Of a stretch of DNA of 64,000 nt, positions 32,839-44,116 are shown piece after piece. Within the stretch, counting starts at the first letter, position 1. The number at the start of each line of letters is the position of its first letter. The notes beneath the pieces were generated by a model. The model ran no database searches. It worked only from the letters and a program-made list of their open reading frames with translations, and was not told the origin of the DNA. A program made the position numbers and the translations under genes. This DNA is from Liopterus haemorrhoidalis (Eukaryota; Arthropoda; Insecta; Coleoptera; Dytiscidae). The stretch spans positions 50,772,250 to 50,836,249 of the forward strand of contig OZ020613.1 in assembly GCA_963971575.1 (NCBI GenBank), written 5' to 3'.

Positions 32839-32950
32839 TTGTCTAAATTTTTATTTTTTATATATAGTCTAGTTATTTAGATGGGCTGCGGTAGGCGCAA
32901 ATAGCCTTTGTTGCTGTGCGCCAAAAATTTCAACTAACTAACTAACTAAC

Positions 32951-35271
32951 TTTTTTAGGTTGGTTAGTTGGTTTAGGGTTAGTACTTGTTGATGGTATTG
33001 GATTTTCTGCTAACTGTCGAAAGAAATCTACAACATTCTGATCTACGTCACCAGGGTTATTAATAGTAGATTCAGTTTCTATCGCGTTAAGTTGAATGCG
33101 GGAAAGACAATCGGCTATCGTATTGTGTTTGCCTTTTTTGTACAAGATAGTATAATCGAATTCTTCAAGACGTAATCTCCATCGTACTAATTTTGAGTTT
33201 GGTTCCTTTAAACTAAAGAGCCATGTCAAAGGGCGATGATCTGTATAGATGGTGAACTTACGGCCATATAGGTAGGGTCGAAAATGTTTACAGGCCCAAA
33301 CAATCGCTAAAAGTTCTTTCTCGATTGTAGAGTATCGTGTTTCAGTTTCGTTCAATGTACGGGATGCGTACGCTACTGGCTTATCATAAGGAACGTCACC
33401 TTGAGAGAGAACTGAACCAATGGCGTAGTTATTCGCATCTGTCGTTAAAATAAAGGGCTTTTCAAAGTCGGGGTATTGTAATATTGGATCGGTCGTTAAA
33501 ATATCTTTGCAAATTTTGAAACATTCTACAAATTCATTATCATGTATTACTTTAGCATTTTTCTTAAGACATTTAGTCATGGGTTTGGTAATTTTTGCGA
33601 AATTTGGAATAAAACGTCTATAGTATCCTAAAAGTCCAAGAAAGCCTTTTATTTCTTTTTGGGTTTTAGGTATTGGAAAATTTTTTATAGCAGATATTTT
33701 TTCAGGGTTTGGTCTTATGCCTTCAGGGGTTATTACGTGTCCTAAAAATTGAACTGACTTTTGAAGAAACTCAGTTTTGTCTAGTTGTACTTTGAAATTA
33801 CATGCTTTTAAGCGGTCGAACACTTCTCTAAGTTTTTCTACGTGTTCTTGCAGGGACGTACTGAAGACAATAATGTCATCCAGGTACACTAGGCAAGATA
33901 ATCCTCTGAGGATATTATTCATAACGCGTTGGAAGGTAGAGGGCGCGTTTTTTAAACCAAAGGGCATTCGCGTGAATTCAAAGTGTCCTTCGTCGGTGGA
34001 AAATGCGGTTTTTGAAACGTCGTGAGGGTCTACCTCTATTTGATGAAATCCACTCGCTAAGTCTATTGTAGTAAAATAGTTAGCTTTTCCCAATTTATCT
34101 AAGATATCAGTGATATTCGGGAGAGGAGATTTATCGTCGATGGTTTTTTCGTTTAGTTTTCGGTAGTCTATGACTAACCTCCATTTTCGTTTGCCCGACG
34201 CGTCAAATTTTTTCGGCACGATCCAAACGGGGCTGGACCATGGTGAAATACTTTCGCGTATTATGCCTTGATCTAGTAATTTTGAAATTTGGGACTTTAC
34301 TTCGTTTTTGTGAACTTCTGGAAACCGATATGATTTTGTAAAAATTGGATTATCGTCTTTAAGTTTAATTTTGTGAGTAATTTGGTTTGTAAAAGTTAAA
34401 GGTATGCCTTCGCAATAAAATATATTTCTAAATTCGAAACATAATTTTCGGATGGCGTCTTTCTCTTCCGGGTTACAGTGGTTAAGCCTAAGATTTTTCA
34501 AATTTTGTTTTAAAGCGTCATCGTGTTCTTGGGTCAAGATATCTTCCGATTCCATTTTTTCAATAAAATTAATATCTATTAAATTTAGTGGTTCTATATC
34601 CAAAGGTTCTAATAAATTTAACTCGACTGCATTTTCGTTAATATTACTTATCGTAGTGATCGCGAAATAATTTGAAACATTAACTACAGCTTTAGGGATT
34701 TCTAAACCATTTTCAAAATTGATATAATTAAGAATTCCTGCGCCGTTTTTCTGTTTTACGGGAATTTTGACAATTTTAATTGAACGTGGTGGTACAGTGG
34801 TGTTAAAGATTTTCATAAAATCGTAAGAGTTATCAGGTGTAGGTGCTTGGTTGTTATTTGAACCGATTATAATAGGTATCCGTGCGTGAGGGGTCTTTAA
34901 TAATTTATCTGTGACATTAACAGTTGCATTTAACTGTTTCAAAAGGTCTACTCCTATCAATCCTTCGAATTTTGAACTGAATTTAAAGAGATAAAATCTG
35001 TGTCTTTGTTTTATGTTAAAAATTCCGAAAAGTGGTATTTCCGCTACTTCGTTATGGTAGGAAATATCATGGGCAGATTGAATAGTAAAATTATGGTTAA
35101 AGATAAATTCTGGATAAAATTTGTATGCCAAGTTAGGATCTATAAGACTTTTGCTACTGCCGGTATCTATTAAAAATTTAGCATTTAATTCAGGGATAAA
35201 GATATAGGGTAGGTTGGTATTTAACGCATGTACTTGTATTACGTTATAGGGTTCTGATTCGTAGCTTCTTG
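32951..35271 (-). pseudogene. pol: Errantivirus Pol, protease-RT-RNase H part, cut by LINE C
   Basis: Open from the predicted frameshift site. The protease motif [10 protein letters not shown] lies near 35170. Reverse transcriptase shows [26 protein letters not shown] and [11 protein letters not shown]. RNase H keeps its Asp in [12 protein letters not shown] and has [12 protein letters not shown]. The frame reaches the LINE C target duplication at 32951-32962 and then runs a few codons into the LINE tail to a stop. The product would copy the genome but could not integrate it. The remaining Pol, including integrase, lies beyond the LINE at 26795-25193 in the same orientation, and its frame matches across the insertion point, so the insertion itself caused this break. 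Confidence 0.92.
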
Positions 35272-36648
35272 AAAATTTTGAGGATTAGAAGGATCATGAT
35301 TGGTTGGATTTTGAGAATCATAATCGTAATATTCACAATTATTTTCGTATAAATTTTCAAGATTTTCTGACATGTCCGGGTAAGGTTCATTATAATTTTG
35401 AGTAGTATTATACTCGTCTTGATCATATTGTTCGTATGACTGATCATATGGTTGAACATATGACGTGTCGTTGTACTCGTTCTCAACATTTTGAGCGAAT
35501 AGTTCCGTCGCTATATATTTAGGTTGCGGTTGGGGCCTAATGTGTGATCTAATAGATGAGACTTCCATCGGCTCCGGTTTGTACTGAGAATTTTTGAATC
35601 TATTACTCTGATTACTAAAATTTGAATTTTGAGTTGGTCTCGGAGGGAAATTTCGATTTTGTGTAGGGAAATTGGGTCTTTGTGGTACATAAGGTCGTTG
35701 TACAGCAAAGTAATTAGGACGTTGGTTAGATGTATTGGTATTATAAAATGGATTTGGTTTTTGGGGTGAAAATTGATTATTGGGTCTGAATTGTGGAGAA
35801 TTTGAAAATTGTGGTGTGTGGAAAGATGGACGTCCTGTGTTGAAGGTTGGACGGGACACAGGGTTGAAATACTGTGTACGGGGTTGTTCATATGGTTGTC
35901 TGGTCGGTGTGACTTTTGTCGAGGGTCTGTATTGAGTCTGAAGATTTAAGGTATTTGCTTTTTGAGTAGCGTACAAAAAGTTTTCTTCCTCAATAACTAA
36001 ACTCATAGCCGTTTCTAAGTTAGGGGGGTTTCTCAACCTAACGTTCGTTTGAATGGGATTTAATAAGCCTCGAATAAAAGTTTTTAGCGCTAGATCGTCA
36101 TAGTTCGCTATTCTAATTAACTTTTCTTGGTCGTGCATGGTATGGTTTGCATTTAATTTGGCTATAATTAAACTACGTGCGTCCTGACAACGCATGCCGA
36201 AATTATAAGGGCTTTCATTTTTACTTGGTCTTAAACTAATGAGATCTTGTACGAGACAGTCTATATTTCGTTGGTCTCCAAAGCTGAGCGATAAAGCTTC
36301 TTTAATTTCATGCCAACTTTTTAGTTCAAGACGTGAGCCTATGAGCATTAACGCTCTTCCGGTTAATTTTGAAAGTACCGCTCTAATTAGGAAACTGTGT
36401 ATCGCCTGATCTGAGCTGGCGAACGTTCTGAATAAATGGTCGCAATTGTCCAGGAAAATCCCAAGAGTGTGCGGGTTTCCTTCATACTTCGGGACAGAAT
36501 CTAAGTATAGTTTTAGTAATTGGTAATTTGGTGGTTGCTGAAGAGGGGCAGCTACTTGACTTTGATTCTGCATGCTATCTAATCTGATGGACTGATTGAA
36601 ATGGTCAGCTAAGCTGTTAAGCTCTTCTTCGTTCAAATTTAGGGTCAT
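35239..36648 (-). CDS. gag: Errantivirus Gag
   Basis: 469 residues, intact. The N-terminal two thirds is a capsid-like segment ([19 protein letters not shown], then [18 protein letters not shown]). The C-terminal third is rich in Asn, Pro, Gln, Phe and Arg and lacks a CCHC knuckle, as is usual for errantiviral Gags. It would form the particle shell. The ATG at 36648 is the first after the leader. The stop at 35239 overlaps the pol frame, and a slippery heptamer sits 33 bases before it. Relationship to gypsy/17.6 Gag is inferred from layout and composition, as these proteins diverge fast. Confidence 0.85.
   Translation of the reverse strand: MTLNLNEEELNSLADHFNQSIRLDSMQNQSQVAAPLQQPPNYQLLKLYLDSVPKYEGNPHTLGIFLDNCDHLFRTFASSDQAIHSFLIRAVLSKLTGRALMLIGSRLELKSWHEIKEALSLSFGDQRNIDCLVQDLISLRPSKNESPYNFGMRCQDARSLIIAKLNANHTMHDQEKLIRIANYDDLALKTFIRGLLNPIQTNVRLRNPPNLETAMSLVIEEENFLYATQKANTLNLQTQYRPSTKVTPTRQPYEQPRTQYFNPVSRPTFNTGRPSFHTPQFSNSPQFRPNNQFSPQKPNPFYNTNTSNQRPNYFAVQRPYVPQRPNFPTQNRNFPPRPTQNSNFSNQSNRFKNSQYKPEPMEVSSIRSHIRPQPQPKYIATELFAQNVENEYNDTSYVQPYDQSYEQYDQDEYNTTQNYNEPYPDMSENLENLYENNCEYYDYDSQNPTNHDPSNPQNFQEATNQNPIT
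35272..35278 (-). promoter_or_regulatory. Predicted -1 ribosomal frameshift site (gag to pol)
   Basis: In the Gag frame the minus strand reads CAA AAT TTT CAA, that is the X XXY YYZ heptamer A AAT TTT. The -1 frame is open from here through the protease and reverse transcriptase. Gag ends 11 codons later, so the site is ideally placed. A downstream stimulatory structure was not assessed. Confidence 0.75.
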
Positions 36649-37110
36649 TAAACTAAGTTTCTACAGCTAATTAAGTCTAATTTTAATTTCAGTCTTTTCT
36701 TTTCTTAATTTAATTCTTTTACTGTTGTAAAAATGTTACTTTTGATTTTTCTTGTGTGGAATAATGTGTTAAAAAGGATGAGCAACACTTACATTAATGT
36801 AGTTTTCATTTCTTAGTTCTAGTGCCTTTAGGTTCCTGTTGATTTTGGACGTTTCCCCAGGTCTTCTTAGTCTACGGTGCCTATAGGGTCGATCGATGCT
36901 AGATGTTCCCCAGGTCTTGGTCGAACTCCGTTTAATTTCTTCAAACCTCCTGGTGTAGAACTGGAACTTGGAACGATTCTTGTTTCCGGCTTCGATATGC
37001 ACTCGAATGTTCACAGAACTGCACTCAGTTTCTCAATGTCCAAACTGTTCTTGGTACCCGATTAATTGTTGATACAAAAATCGATATTCGCGCGTTAAAA
37101 ATCGATTTCG

Positions 37111-37130
37111 GGTATCCTACCGACTGCGCC
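37111..37130 (-). promoter_or_regulatory. tRNA-Ser-type primer-binding site of errantivirus
   Basis: The minus strand reads GGCGCAGTCGGTAGGATAC directly after the LTR, the sequence class known for tRNA-Ser-primed errantiviruses. The 460-bp leader to gag (36649-37110) has no other feature I could identify. Confidence 0.8.
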
Positions 37131-37387
37131 AAATTTATGATTGGAAATTGAAATGAGATTTTTAAAAAACATTAAATTTTATTCGACAATTATTTTTAAG
37201 TGTTACAACTAACTACATAACTATTTGAATGAATCTAACAATGTAACTATCTCTACAAAACTATATACTATCAACTATATCATTTTTCGTGTTAACAACG
37301 GTTTTTATATCTTATGGGAATGTTGCTGCTGAGGCAGCAAGTCGGGTCCGGTGACTTCCTTTTTGTTATGCAGCATTGCACATAACT
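37131..37387 (-). repeat. 5' LTR of errantivirus
   Basis: 257 bp from AGTTATGTGCAATGC (minus strand) to ..CATAAATTT. It is followed by the primer-binding site and flanked on the right by TACA. Confidence 0.95.
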
Positions 37388-37391
37388 TACA

Positions 37392-38897
37392 ACAAAACTT
37401 GAGAAACCTCAATGCATTTCAGCTAATAATACAGTACAAATAATAACACACACTTAATAATCATGGCCATAACTCATAAGGGTGTACCAGACGCAGCTCT
37501 ACACTATTAACGTTAAGAATCACAAAAAAACATCCCCAAACGGGAATTCCAATACGTTAACAGGGCAGAGTCGCTTCTGTTACAAAATTTCAAACATTTC
37601 CAAAATATACTTAGCTGAAACACAGTAATTCTCGCAACACCCTGTAGCAACAGGTCTCAATGATACAATAATTTTCACGCTACATCTTCCACGGATCGCT
37701 CCAAAATCGGCTCTTCAACCCTTACATGTGGGGGACAGGATAATCTCGAAAGCAGGATCCTCGCTCGAGAACGAATACCCAATTCAGGCCCTTCCATGTT
37801 GCCACTCGGTGTTTTAGTGGCTAAACGTCGTAACTCAATTGCCATCTAGGGGTAGAAAACTCCTAATTCCGACGTAAGTCGCTTTTGGATTTCCAAAACA
37901 TGATGTACCACGTGCCTTTTCCGCTTAGCGAATCCACAGGTAAACAGCATTATCTTCACAATAATTTCACAAAAACTTGTGGAATAAAATTTGGCACGTG
38001 TTACTGAGTCTCCACCCCTTAGGGAACCTCTATACTTCTTGAATTACGACATTGAAGAGACAAAATGGCATTTAACATTCCATTATATATGCCCCCCCTT
38101 CACCACTATAACTGTCTAAAAGACACTAGACTCACGAGGGCAAAACCACGTGACTCAGACTGTTATCAAAAATGACAACATTCTGACTTATCGGCGTTAA
38201 AAATCACGAATGTCAACATTGTATTTTTTTACAAGTGTAAGTATGTTCCTTATATACGTAATACACGCTAATAGTCTGTAATTTCCAGGTTCTAATGAAG
38301 TATTCATACTCCAAAATGCAAAAGAATGTGATTATTCCCATGTGTCAAAATGACATAACCTAAAAGTTTTTGACAGAATAAGAGAATTCAGATGTTAATT
38401 TATATTTCTGTAGCAAGAACGGCTACTTTTAAGTAGATTGTCAGGACGCTAGTCAGTTGTTTCGCACAAATACACAATACTGTATCCTTTAATGAGAATA
38501 GCATAAGTTTTTGTACGTTAAGGTAGGTCAGTGTAAGTTAGTTTTATAAGCAGTGTTGTCAGCTAGAATAGGCCGTAACAGCAGCATTGATAAGAGATAG
38601 ATATGCTGACTATTTCACAACAGCAGGGACAATGAAATGGCAACCATGGCAAAATGAAATGATTTGAATTGTTATTATTTTAAATGGCATAATAAAATGA
38701 TTTTAATTATTGTAATAAAACATAATAAAATCAATTATCACATTAAATACTTACCAAAGTGTTCTTCGTATCCCTTGTTTCAACGATATGTTTGAGAAAC
38801 CGGTCTGCTACCGGAAACCAACTTACTGTTGGCTTGTAAATGGTGTCCGTCGATGTTCCACTTTTGTACGATTTTAAAACTTTGTGATGCTCTAGGG
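37392..38897. other. Unassigned DNA right of the errantivirus
   Basis: No ORF of note and no recognisable element. It was contiguous with 23186 before the errantivirus insertion. It includes a C-rich run at 38091-38097. Possibly the rest of the long LTR suggested at 21790, but neither end nor duplication is visible. Confidence 0.3.
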
Positions 38898-39071
38898 CAG
38901 GGGTTTCCAAACTTATTTTATCGCGGACTCCTTATGTGTTGTCTAAACTTTTACGGACCCCTAGTCAGTGGCGCAGCCGGGGTTGCAAGTTGAAAATTTT
39001 TCAAATTTTTGTTTTAAAAATTTGGAAACGAACGAAATGAAATTTTTTAGGCTTGTTTACATGAATAGTTT

Positions 39072-40560
39072 TCAGGGGGTCATATAAAAGTGCTGAGAAG
39101 CGTGATGCAATAAAAAAATAATATTCATAACATATTTCCTACATATATTGAAAACTATTTTCTTGTATACATACCAGGCGAAACGTATTGTCCAAGCCTT
39201 GGCAGTTTTAGTAAAACTAGGTAGTATCTCTGGTTTGTTCTTCCTTAGTGTACTTACTACAGTCAACCCGTACTTTGATTTCAGCTTCTCCACAGTACGT
39301 ATCTGGGTAAACCAGTTGTTGCAAGTTACATTGCGACTAGTATTGTGGATTTGCTTTGTCAAATTAATAAGGTAATGCCGCGCACTGTTGTCCATGGTAC
39401 CAGGACCTTTGCCTACATACGGCTCTGCGTCTAACATATACCCGTTTTGCACGTCATTGCAAGAAACTATCTTTATCTCGTATTTAGCTGGTTTGTTTGG
39501 GATGTACACTCTAGCTTTAAAACGACCTCGAAACGATAATAGTTGTTCGTCAATCGTTACCATAGTAGATGGCTTGTAATAACTCTGGCAATTCTTGAGG
39601 AACATGTCCCACACCTAAAATAATAATTTTATGAATATATACAATGATTACAATTTGTTGACTGATTAAAATTTATGTAAAAACCTCTTTTATTGGAGCC
39701 AGTCCATGGATTTTCCGTCTTTCTTTTCGAGTGTTTTTATCAATCAAACCTGAGGTTTGATAGTAGAAAAGCAAATCTATGCTCACTCATACATGCTTTG
39801 CAAAATATCTCGCCGAAAAAATCACTCCACAAGTCTTCTGTGCTGCAGTGATTTTCTTTTTTTGCACCTGCAGAAGTGATAATAGTTTTAGTTATTTATT
39901 ATTTCACATAAAATAAAATATAAATTCAAATAAATGAAAACAGCCATATATACCTAACAAATATAATATGCCAATGCATGCTTTCAATTCTGTCAAATTA
40001 GTCTCCCGATAGCAAGCCAAATCCTTGGAACCATCTGTTATTTCCTCCCTTGACAATACCATCTGTGAATTTGTGTGTTGGACAACCATGTTTAGGATCT
40101 CATCTGTTATGAGCAAAGACCAAGCCTGTAAAGGACTTTCAACATTCTTAGCTGCTCCTAGGACTTTTGGTATATATAACCGCATAGATGTTCTGCCCCG
40201 GGTTTCTGGTGCTTTAAGGCACCATTTATATTTCGGTTTGTCCTTTGTGCCCTTGCCAAATAGAAATATTTTTTTTCGACCAGTACTTTTCTTCTTTTTT
40301 GCCGGTGGCTCAACGAGTTCATCATCACGTTCTTCTTGCTCTGCTTCTTCTGGATCTTGTACATACTCCTCAACGATATCATCTTGAGAATCTGAACCAA
40401 ATTCATCAGCTTCCTGTTCGGTATCTGAGGAATGAGATTCATCTTCTGATTTTTCATCATCTTCGTCTGATAAGGTTTCGTTGTTAGTAACTCGAGCACG
40501 CTCATTTCTGATAGGACCATCTATTCGTATATTGTCAATATGAAACTCATCTACATTCAT
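39072..40560 (-). pseudogene. piggyBac transposase, spliced, broken (PB2)
   Basis: Three exons are visible on the minus strand. Exon 1 (40560 to about 39960) starts MNVDEFHIDNIRIDG, is acidic, and ends NLTELKACIGILYLLG at a GTATATATGG donor. Exon 2 starts after CACTTCTGCAG (near 39869) and holds SEHRFAFLLSNLRFD, with a frameshift soon after. Exon 3 (from 39614, after TTTTAG) has MVTIDEQLLSFRGR and YIPNKPAKYEIKI. The second catalytic Asp is replaced: TCNNWFTQI stands where the family has a DNWF. The third catalytic region and cysteine-rich end are missing. It is a dead copy. Confidence 0.82.
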
Positions 40561-41208
40561 TGCATAAATTTTAATTTCTCCTGTTGAAAAAATAGAATAA
40601 ATTCGATATATTCAATAAAAAGAAGAATAAAAAATTGAATATTTCAAAATTTAGTAAGTCTGTGTTATACTTTGTGCAATAAACCATTTTGTTTTATATT
40701 TTATTTATAATATTTATTTTCATAATAATATAAAAAAAATTTACTGAATTTATACTTACTAATACAAGTAAATCTTATTATACTTTCTAATATAAGTAAA
40801 TACAAAATATTTTATTCCGTTATAAAAGAAATATCTTGCAAAAACATAACAAAAACTAAAACTAAAAACACTTATATTTCATGTATATATTTTTTTTTTA
40901 CAAAAAATCAACAATTATGTATTTAATCTTTTATTTTTAACCAAAAAATAATGATTTTTTACTTACAAAAAAAAGCCGAAAAAGTAACGCGCCCCTCTCC
41001 GCCTGACGAATTCGTCAAGTAGCCAACTTTCACGACGCACTACGGGACGAGGCATAGATGGAACCTGACGCCGGTCGGCAGATCTTCACGACTGGTGCTG
41101 AAGTTTTTTTAGGTGGGGTTGCCAAACCAATCCCACTGCGCAATTCCGAGATACAGCAATCTCAGAAAGTCCGACCTGACGATATCGTCAGTCGGAGAGC
41201 TCGGAGGG
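39072..41208 (-). mobile_element. Decayed piggyBac (PB2) inside the hAT transposase
   Basis: The right end is exact: on the minus strand TTAA is followed by CCCTCCGAGCTCTCCGACTG, the CCC start typical of piggyBac ends. The left end is lost, since no matching CCC end or TTAA was found before 39072. Palindromes CTGACGATATCGTCAG (41176-41191) and TGACGAATTCGTCA (41004-41017) lie near the end. 40561-41003 is AT-rich leader without features. 38941-39071 includes a CAGTGGCGCAGCCGG fragment of another hAT-type end. Confidence 0.8.
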
Positions 41209-41212
41209 TTAA

Positions 41213-41893
41213 TGCGTCTTGATAGACTGTTATTGGAAAGAGTTGCTGCTTCACTTTTTTTAGCAACCTCTTCGTCAAACATACATGAAAGAATATCTTT
41301 TACAAAATATTTAATAAGCCAATTACATGTGGCTCGCCAGCAAGAGCAATGCGGTAACTTACTTTATATGACGCTAATGTTGCATTATCGTTATCTGTCT
41401 TGAATTTTTCTGTCATAATATATTTCGAGTTAAGATAATCTTCATATTTTCTTTTAAAAAAAGAAATATCTTTATCCTTATAGTTCGGATGATTCGTTTC
41501 AAAATGTTTTCTTAATTTCGTCGGTACTAAAGAACTGTTTACCAATATTTTATAACAAAGTAAACACATAGCATCTGGAACTTCTTCGCTACCAGTACTA
41601 CTAAATCCTAATGACAAATAACTTTCATCGAATTTGCGTTTTTCCACCGATGTTTTCACATAATTAGATGGTAAAATTGTTTCTTGCTGTTCAACAAAAC
41701 TGGAAGTTGACTCTTGTTCGACATCTGAAACCTTTACATTTGCTGATTTATTTATTTATTTATTTATTTAATAATGCAACATACATTCCCTATATACTAC
41801 ATAAATATATACATATTCTACGGTTTCTACTGGTTTATTAGTATTGGTAACTTCTGGTTCTTTAAATGACCCGTATTTTAACCATCGATCCAT
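41213..41893 (-). pseudogene. hAT (Buster-type) transposase N-terminus with BED finger
   Basis: It starts MDRWLKYGSFKEPEV at 41893, the usual MDxWL opening of this group. An insertion of about 70 bp, ending in an ATTT repeat (41746-41771), interrupts it. It resumes in frame and leads to KRKFDESYLSLGFSSTG, then the BED-type zinc finger (CLLCYKILVNSS, KLRKHFETNHP), SYRIALAGEPH and SNNSLSRRI. The reading stops at TTAA 41209-41212, where a piggyBac was inserted. The catalytic half is not present in the window. It would bind the element's ends. Confidence 0.8.
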
Positions 41894-42219
41894 TGTTAGA
41901 ATAATAATCCCTAGAATTAACCATTTTTTTTAAATTTATTTTAAAAAGTTAGGTAGTGATATAGTTTTACCGGTGCAACTGCAGCACTATTAACCCTTTA
42001 AATACCGCGCGGCAGAATAATATGCCGCAATTCCAATTTTATTTAAATAATTATTTTTCTAGGAACTCTTTCGCTTTGATCTGTTCGTAGTGCTTTCCTT
42101 GAAATTACTTTTGGCTACTTACGTGTCGATATGTCTTTGTGTTACGTGTGTTCAGTGACAAATAAGTCGTTAAGCAGTGAACATCACATACCAGCATTAC
42201 GTGCCGCGCGCGGTCTAAA

Positions 42220-44116
42220 ATGTAAGTATTTTTTAAATGAGTTTTTTTTTAGTTTTTATGATTAATTTTTGCTTATTGTTGCATTTTAAGATAATTTCAA
42301 TCTACATAAGTTATTTATTATACAATTTTATTACTTTAGGGATCGAAAAAATTTTGATATAGAAGATAAAGACATGGCTAGAGTATTTCAAGATATTTTA
42401 GAAGAAGAAGCAGAACACGAACTACCCTACGATTTTACAGATGAAAGTGAAGGCGAAGACGAAGTACTGAATAGTGAAGAACATGATAGAGACTCTGAGC
42501 AATCTGCTGAGGAAAATTCTGATCCAGTAGAATCAGTAGAAGGTAATGATTTCCATTTTTATATCGGAAAAGATCAGGAAACACTTTGGATTAACAATTC
42601 CTTGGTCCTCTCTCAAAAAACAAAATCAAAGAACATCATCAAAGTTTTTCCTGGGCCAACTCGTGTAGGTAGAAATGTTTCAACTGAAGTTGATGCTTTT
42701 CTGAGATTCATCTCCAAAGATCTAATCGAAAAAATTGTAATATTTACAAATTTATACATTCAAAATCGCCAAGCTACTGTTTATTATTCGCGAGACCGAG
42801 ATTGCAAACTCACGACTTTTTCTGAAATGAAGGCTCTTTTCGGAACTCTGTTTTTATTAGGCATCAACAAAAGTAGCAAGGCAAACGTAAGAAGAGCCTG
42901 GAAACGCAATGGGACAGGAATGATGGCTTGCAGGGCTGCTTTTTCATATAATAGATTTATGTTTCTACTGAGATGCATCAGATTTGATGACAGGACTACA
43001 AGGGAAGATAGGGAAAAAACGGATAAATTAGTAGCAATAAGAGAGGTGTACACCAATTTTGAAAATAACTGCAAGAAAAATTATTCTCTATCGGAATTTG
43101 TAACGATAGATGAAATGCTTGATCCGTTTAGAGGACGATGTAGCTTTATACAATATATGCCAGCGAAGCCGGCGAAGTACGGCATAAAATTTTATTCAAT
43201 GTGTGACAGTAGAACATATTACGTGTACAAATTTGAAATATATTGCGGTTTACAAAGGGAAGGACCCTACCTTGTGTCAAATAAACCATTTGACGTAGTT
43301 CAACGACTTGTGCAGCCCATTTTAGGTTCTCATAGAAATTTGACAACCGATAATTATTATACGAGTTATCCCTTGGCCCTCAACCTTCTCGAAAACGGTA
43401 TAACCTTCTTTGGAACCATAAAAAAAAACAAAAGGGAAATTCCTCCAGAATTCGTAGATCCAAAATCTCGACAAATTGGATCTTCTCTTTACGCATTCCA
43501 GTACAATTGTACTATAGTCTCCTATATGCAAAAAAAAAGTAAATGCGTCCTTTTAATGTCCACGATGCATGATACTGAGGATACTGATCCCGAAACAGGA
43601 AAGCCTTGTATGATAACAGACTATAATCGTACAAAAGGCGGCGTGGATACAGTTGATCAAAAATGTGCAAATTACTCTACTTCTAGGAAAACGAAAAGAT
43701 GGCCTCTTGCAATATTCTTTCGCTTTTTGGACATGGTAGGCATAAACTCTCATATCTTATGGGTTTGGAATAATCCAAATAAGAAAAAGACTAGAATGGA
43801 CTTTCTTGAATCCATGGCATTTGGACTTCTTGAAGAGCATTTCAGAGAACGTGCAATGTTAAAAAATTTACCGAAGGATATTTCAATTTACCTCTCACAA
43901 TATCGCGATCTAAATGAACCTAATTTAGTGCGCCGGCCTAACGACGAAGCAAAAGTAGGGCCGTGTAATGAATGTGGTCTGCACAAAAATAATAAAACTA
44001 CAGTTCGTTGTTCTACATGTAAAAATTTTGTTTGTAAAAATCATTCAACGCGTCAAGTAATATGCGATCACTGCCATAACACTGAAGAAGGTGCAATGGA
44101 TGTAGAAGACTTTTAA
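42220..44116 (+). CDS. piggyBac transposase, full length, start codon split by intron (PB1)
   Basis: The continuous frame is 42374-44116 (580 residues, MARVFQDILEEEAEHE). I predict a 118-bp intron at 42222-42339 (donor AT|GTAAGT, acceptor TTACTTTAG|GG). Splicing joins A-T of exon 1 to G of exon 2, making an ATG that adds 12 in-frame residues (MDRKNFDIEDKD). Order of parts: acidic N-terminus, DDE_Tnp_1_7 core with Asp in TIDEMLDPFRGR, TTDNYYTSYPLA and KGGVDTVDQ, then a cysteine-rich end (CNECGLHKNN, CSTCKNFVCKNH, CDHCHNTEE). All three Asp are present. It excises and inserts the element at TTAA. No breaks were seen. Confidence 0.92.
42222..42339 (+). other. Predicted intron splitting the piggyBac start codon
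   Basis: Donor GTAAGT at 42222 and acceptor TTTAG ending at 42339 with an AT-rich interior. Joining creates ATGGATCGA in frame with the transposase. Confidence 0.65.

Larger units (their letters stand above)
26796..32950 (+). mobile_element. I-group LINE copy C, full length and intact
   Basis: 6155 bp from CCCCGCAGGGGAAG to (TAAC)n, flanked by TTTTTTAGGTTG at 26784-26795 and 32951-32962 within errantivirus pol. Both ORFs are open, the 5' start equals that of copy B, and the 3' hairpin and TAAC tail are present. The 5' UTR is 26796-27388 (81-bp repeats, otherwise featureless); the 3' UTR is 32620-32950 with the same hairpins and a TTTA microsatellite at 32811-32841. Confidence 0.96.
23191..37387 (-). 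mobile_element. Errantivirus (Metaviridae) provirus split by LINE C
   Basis: A gag-pol-env element with 257-bp LTRs that are identical by eye, flanked by the 4-bp duplication TACA (23187-23190 and 37388-37391). It is 14.2 kb now, about 8.0 kb without the 6155-bp LINE and its 12-bp duplication. LTRs begin AGTTATG on the minus strand, and the primer site matches the tRNA-Ser type used by 17.6- and 297-like errantiviruses. Coding damage is limited to the LINE insertion and indels in A-runs of pol. Confidence 0.93.
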
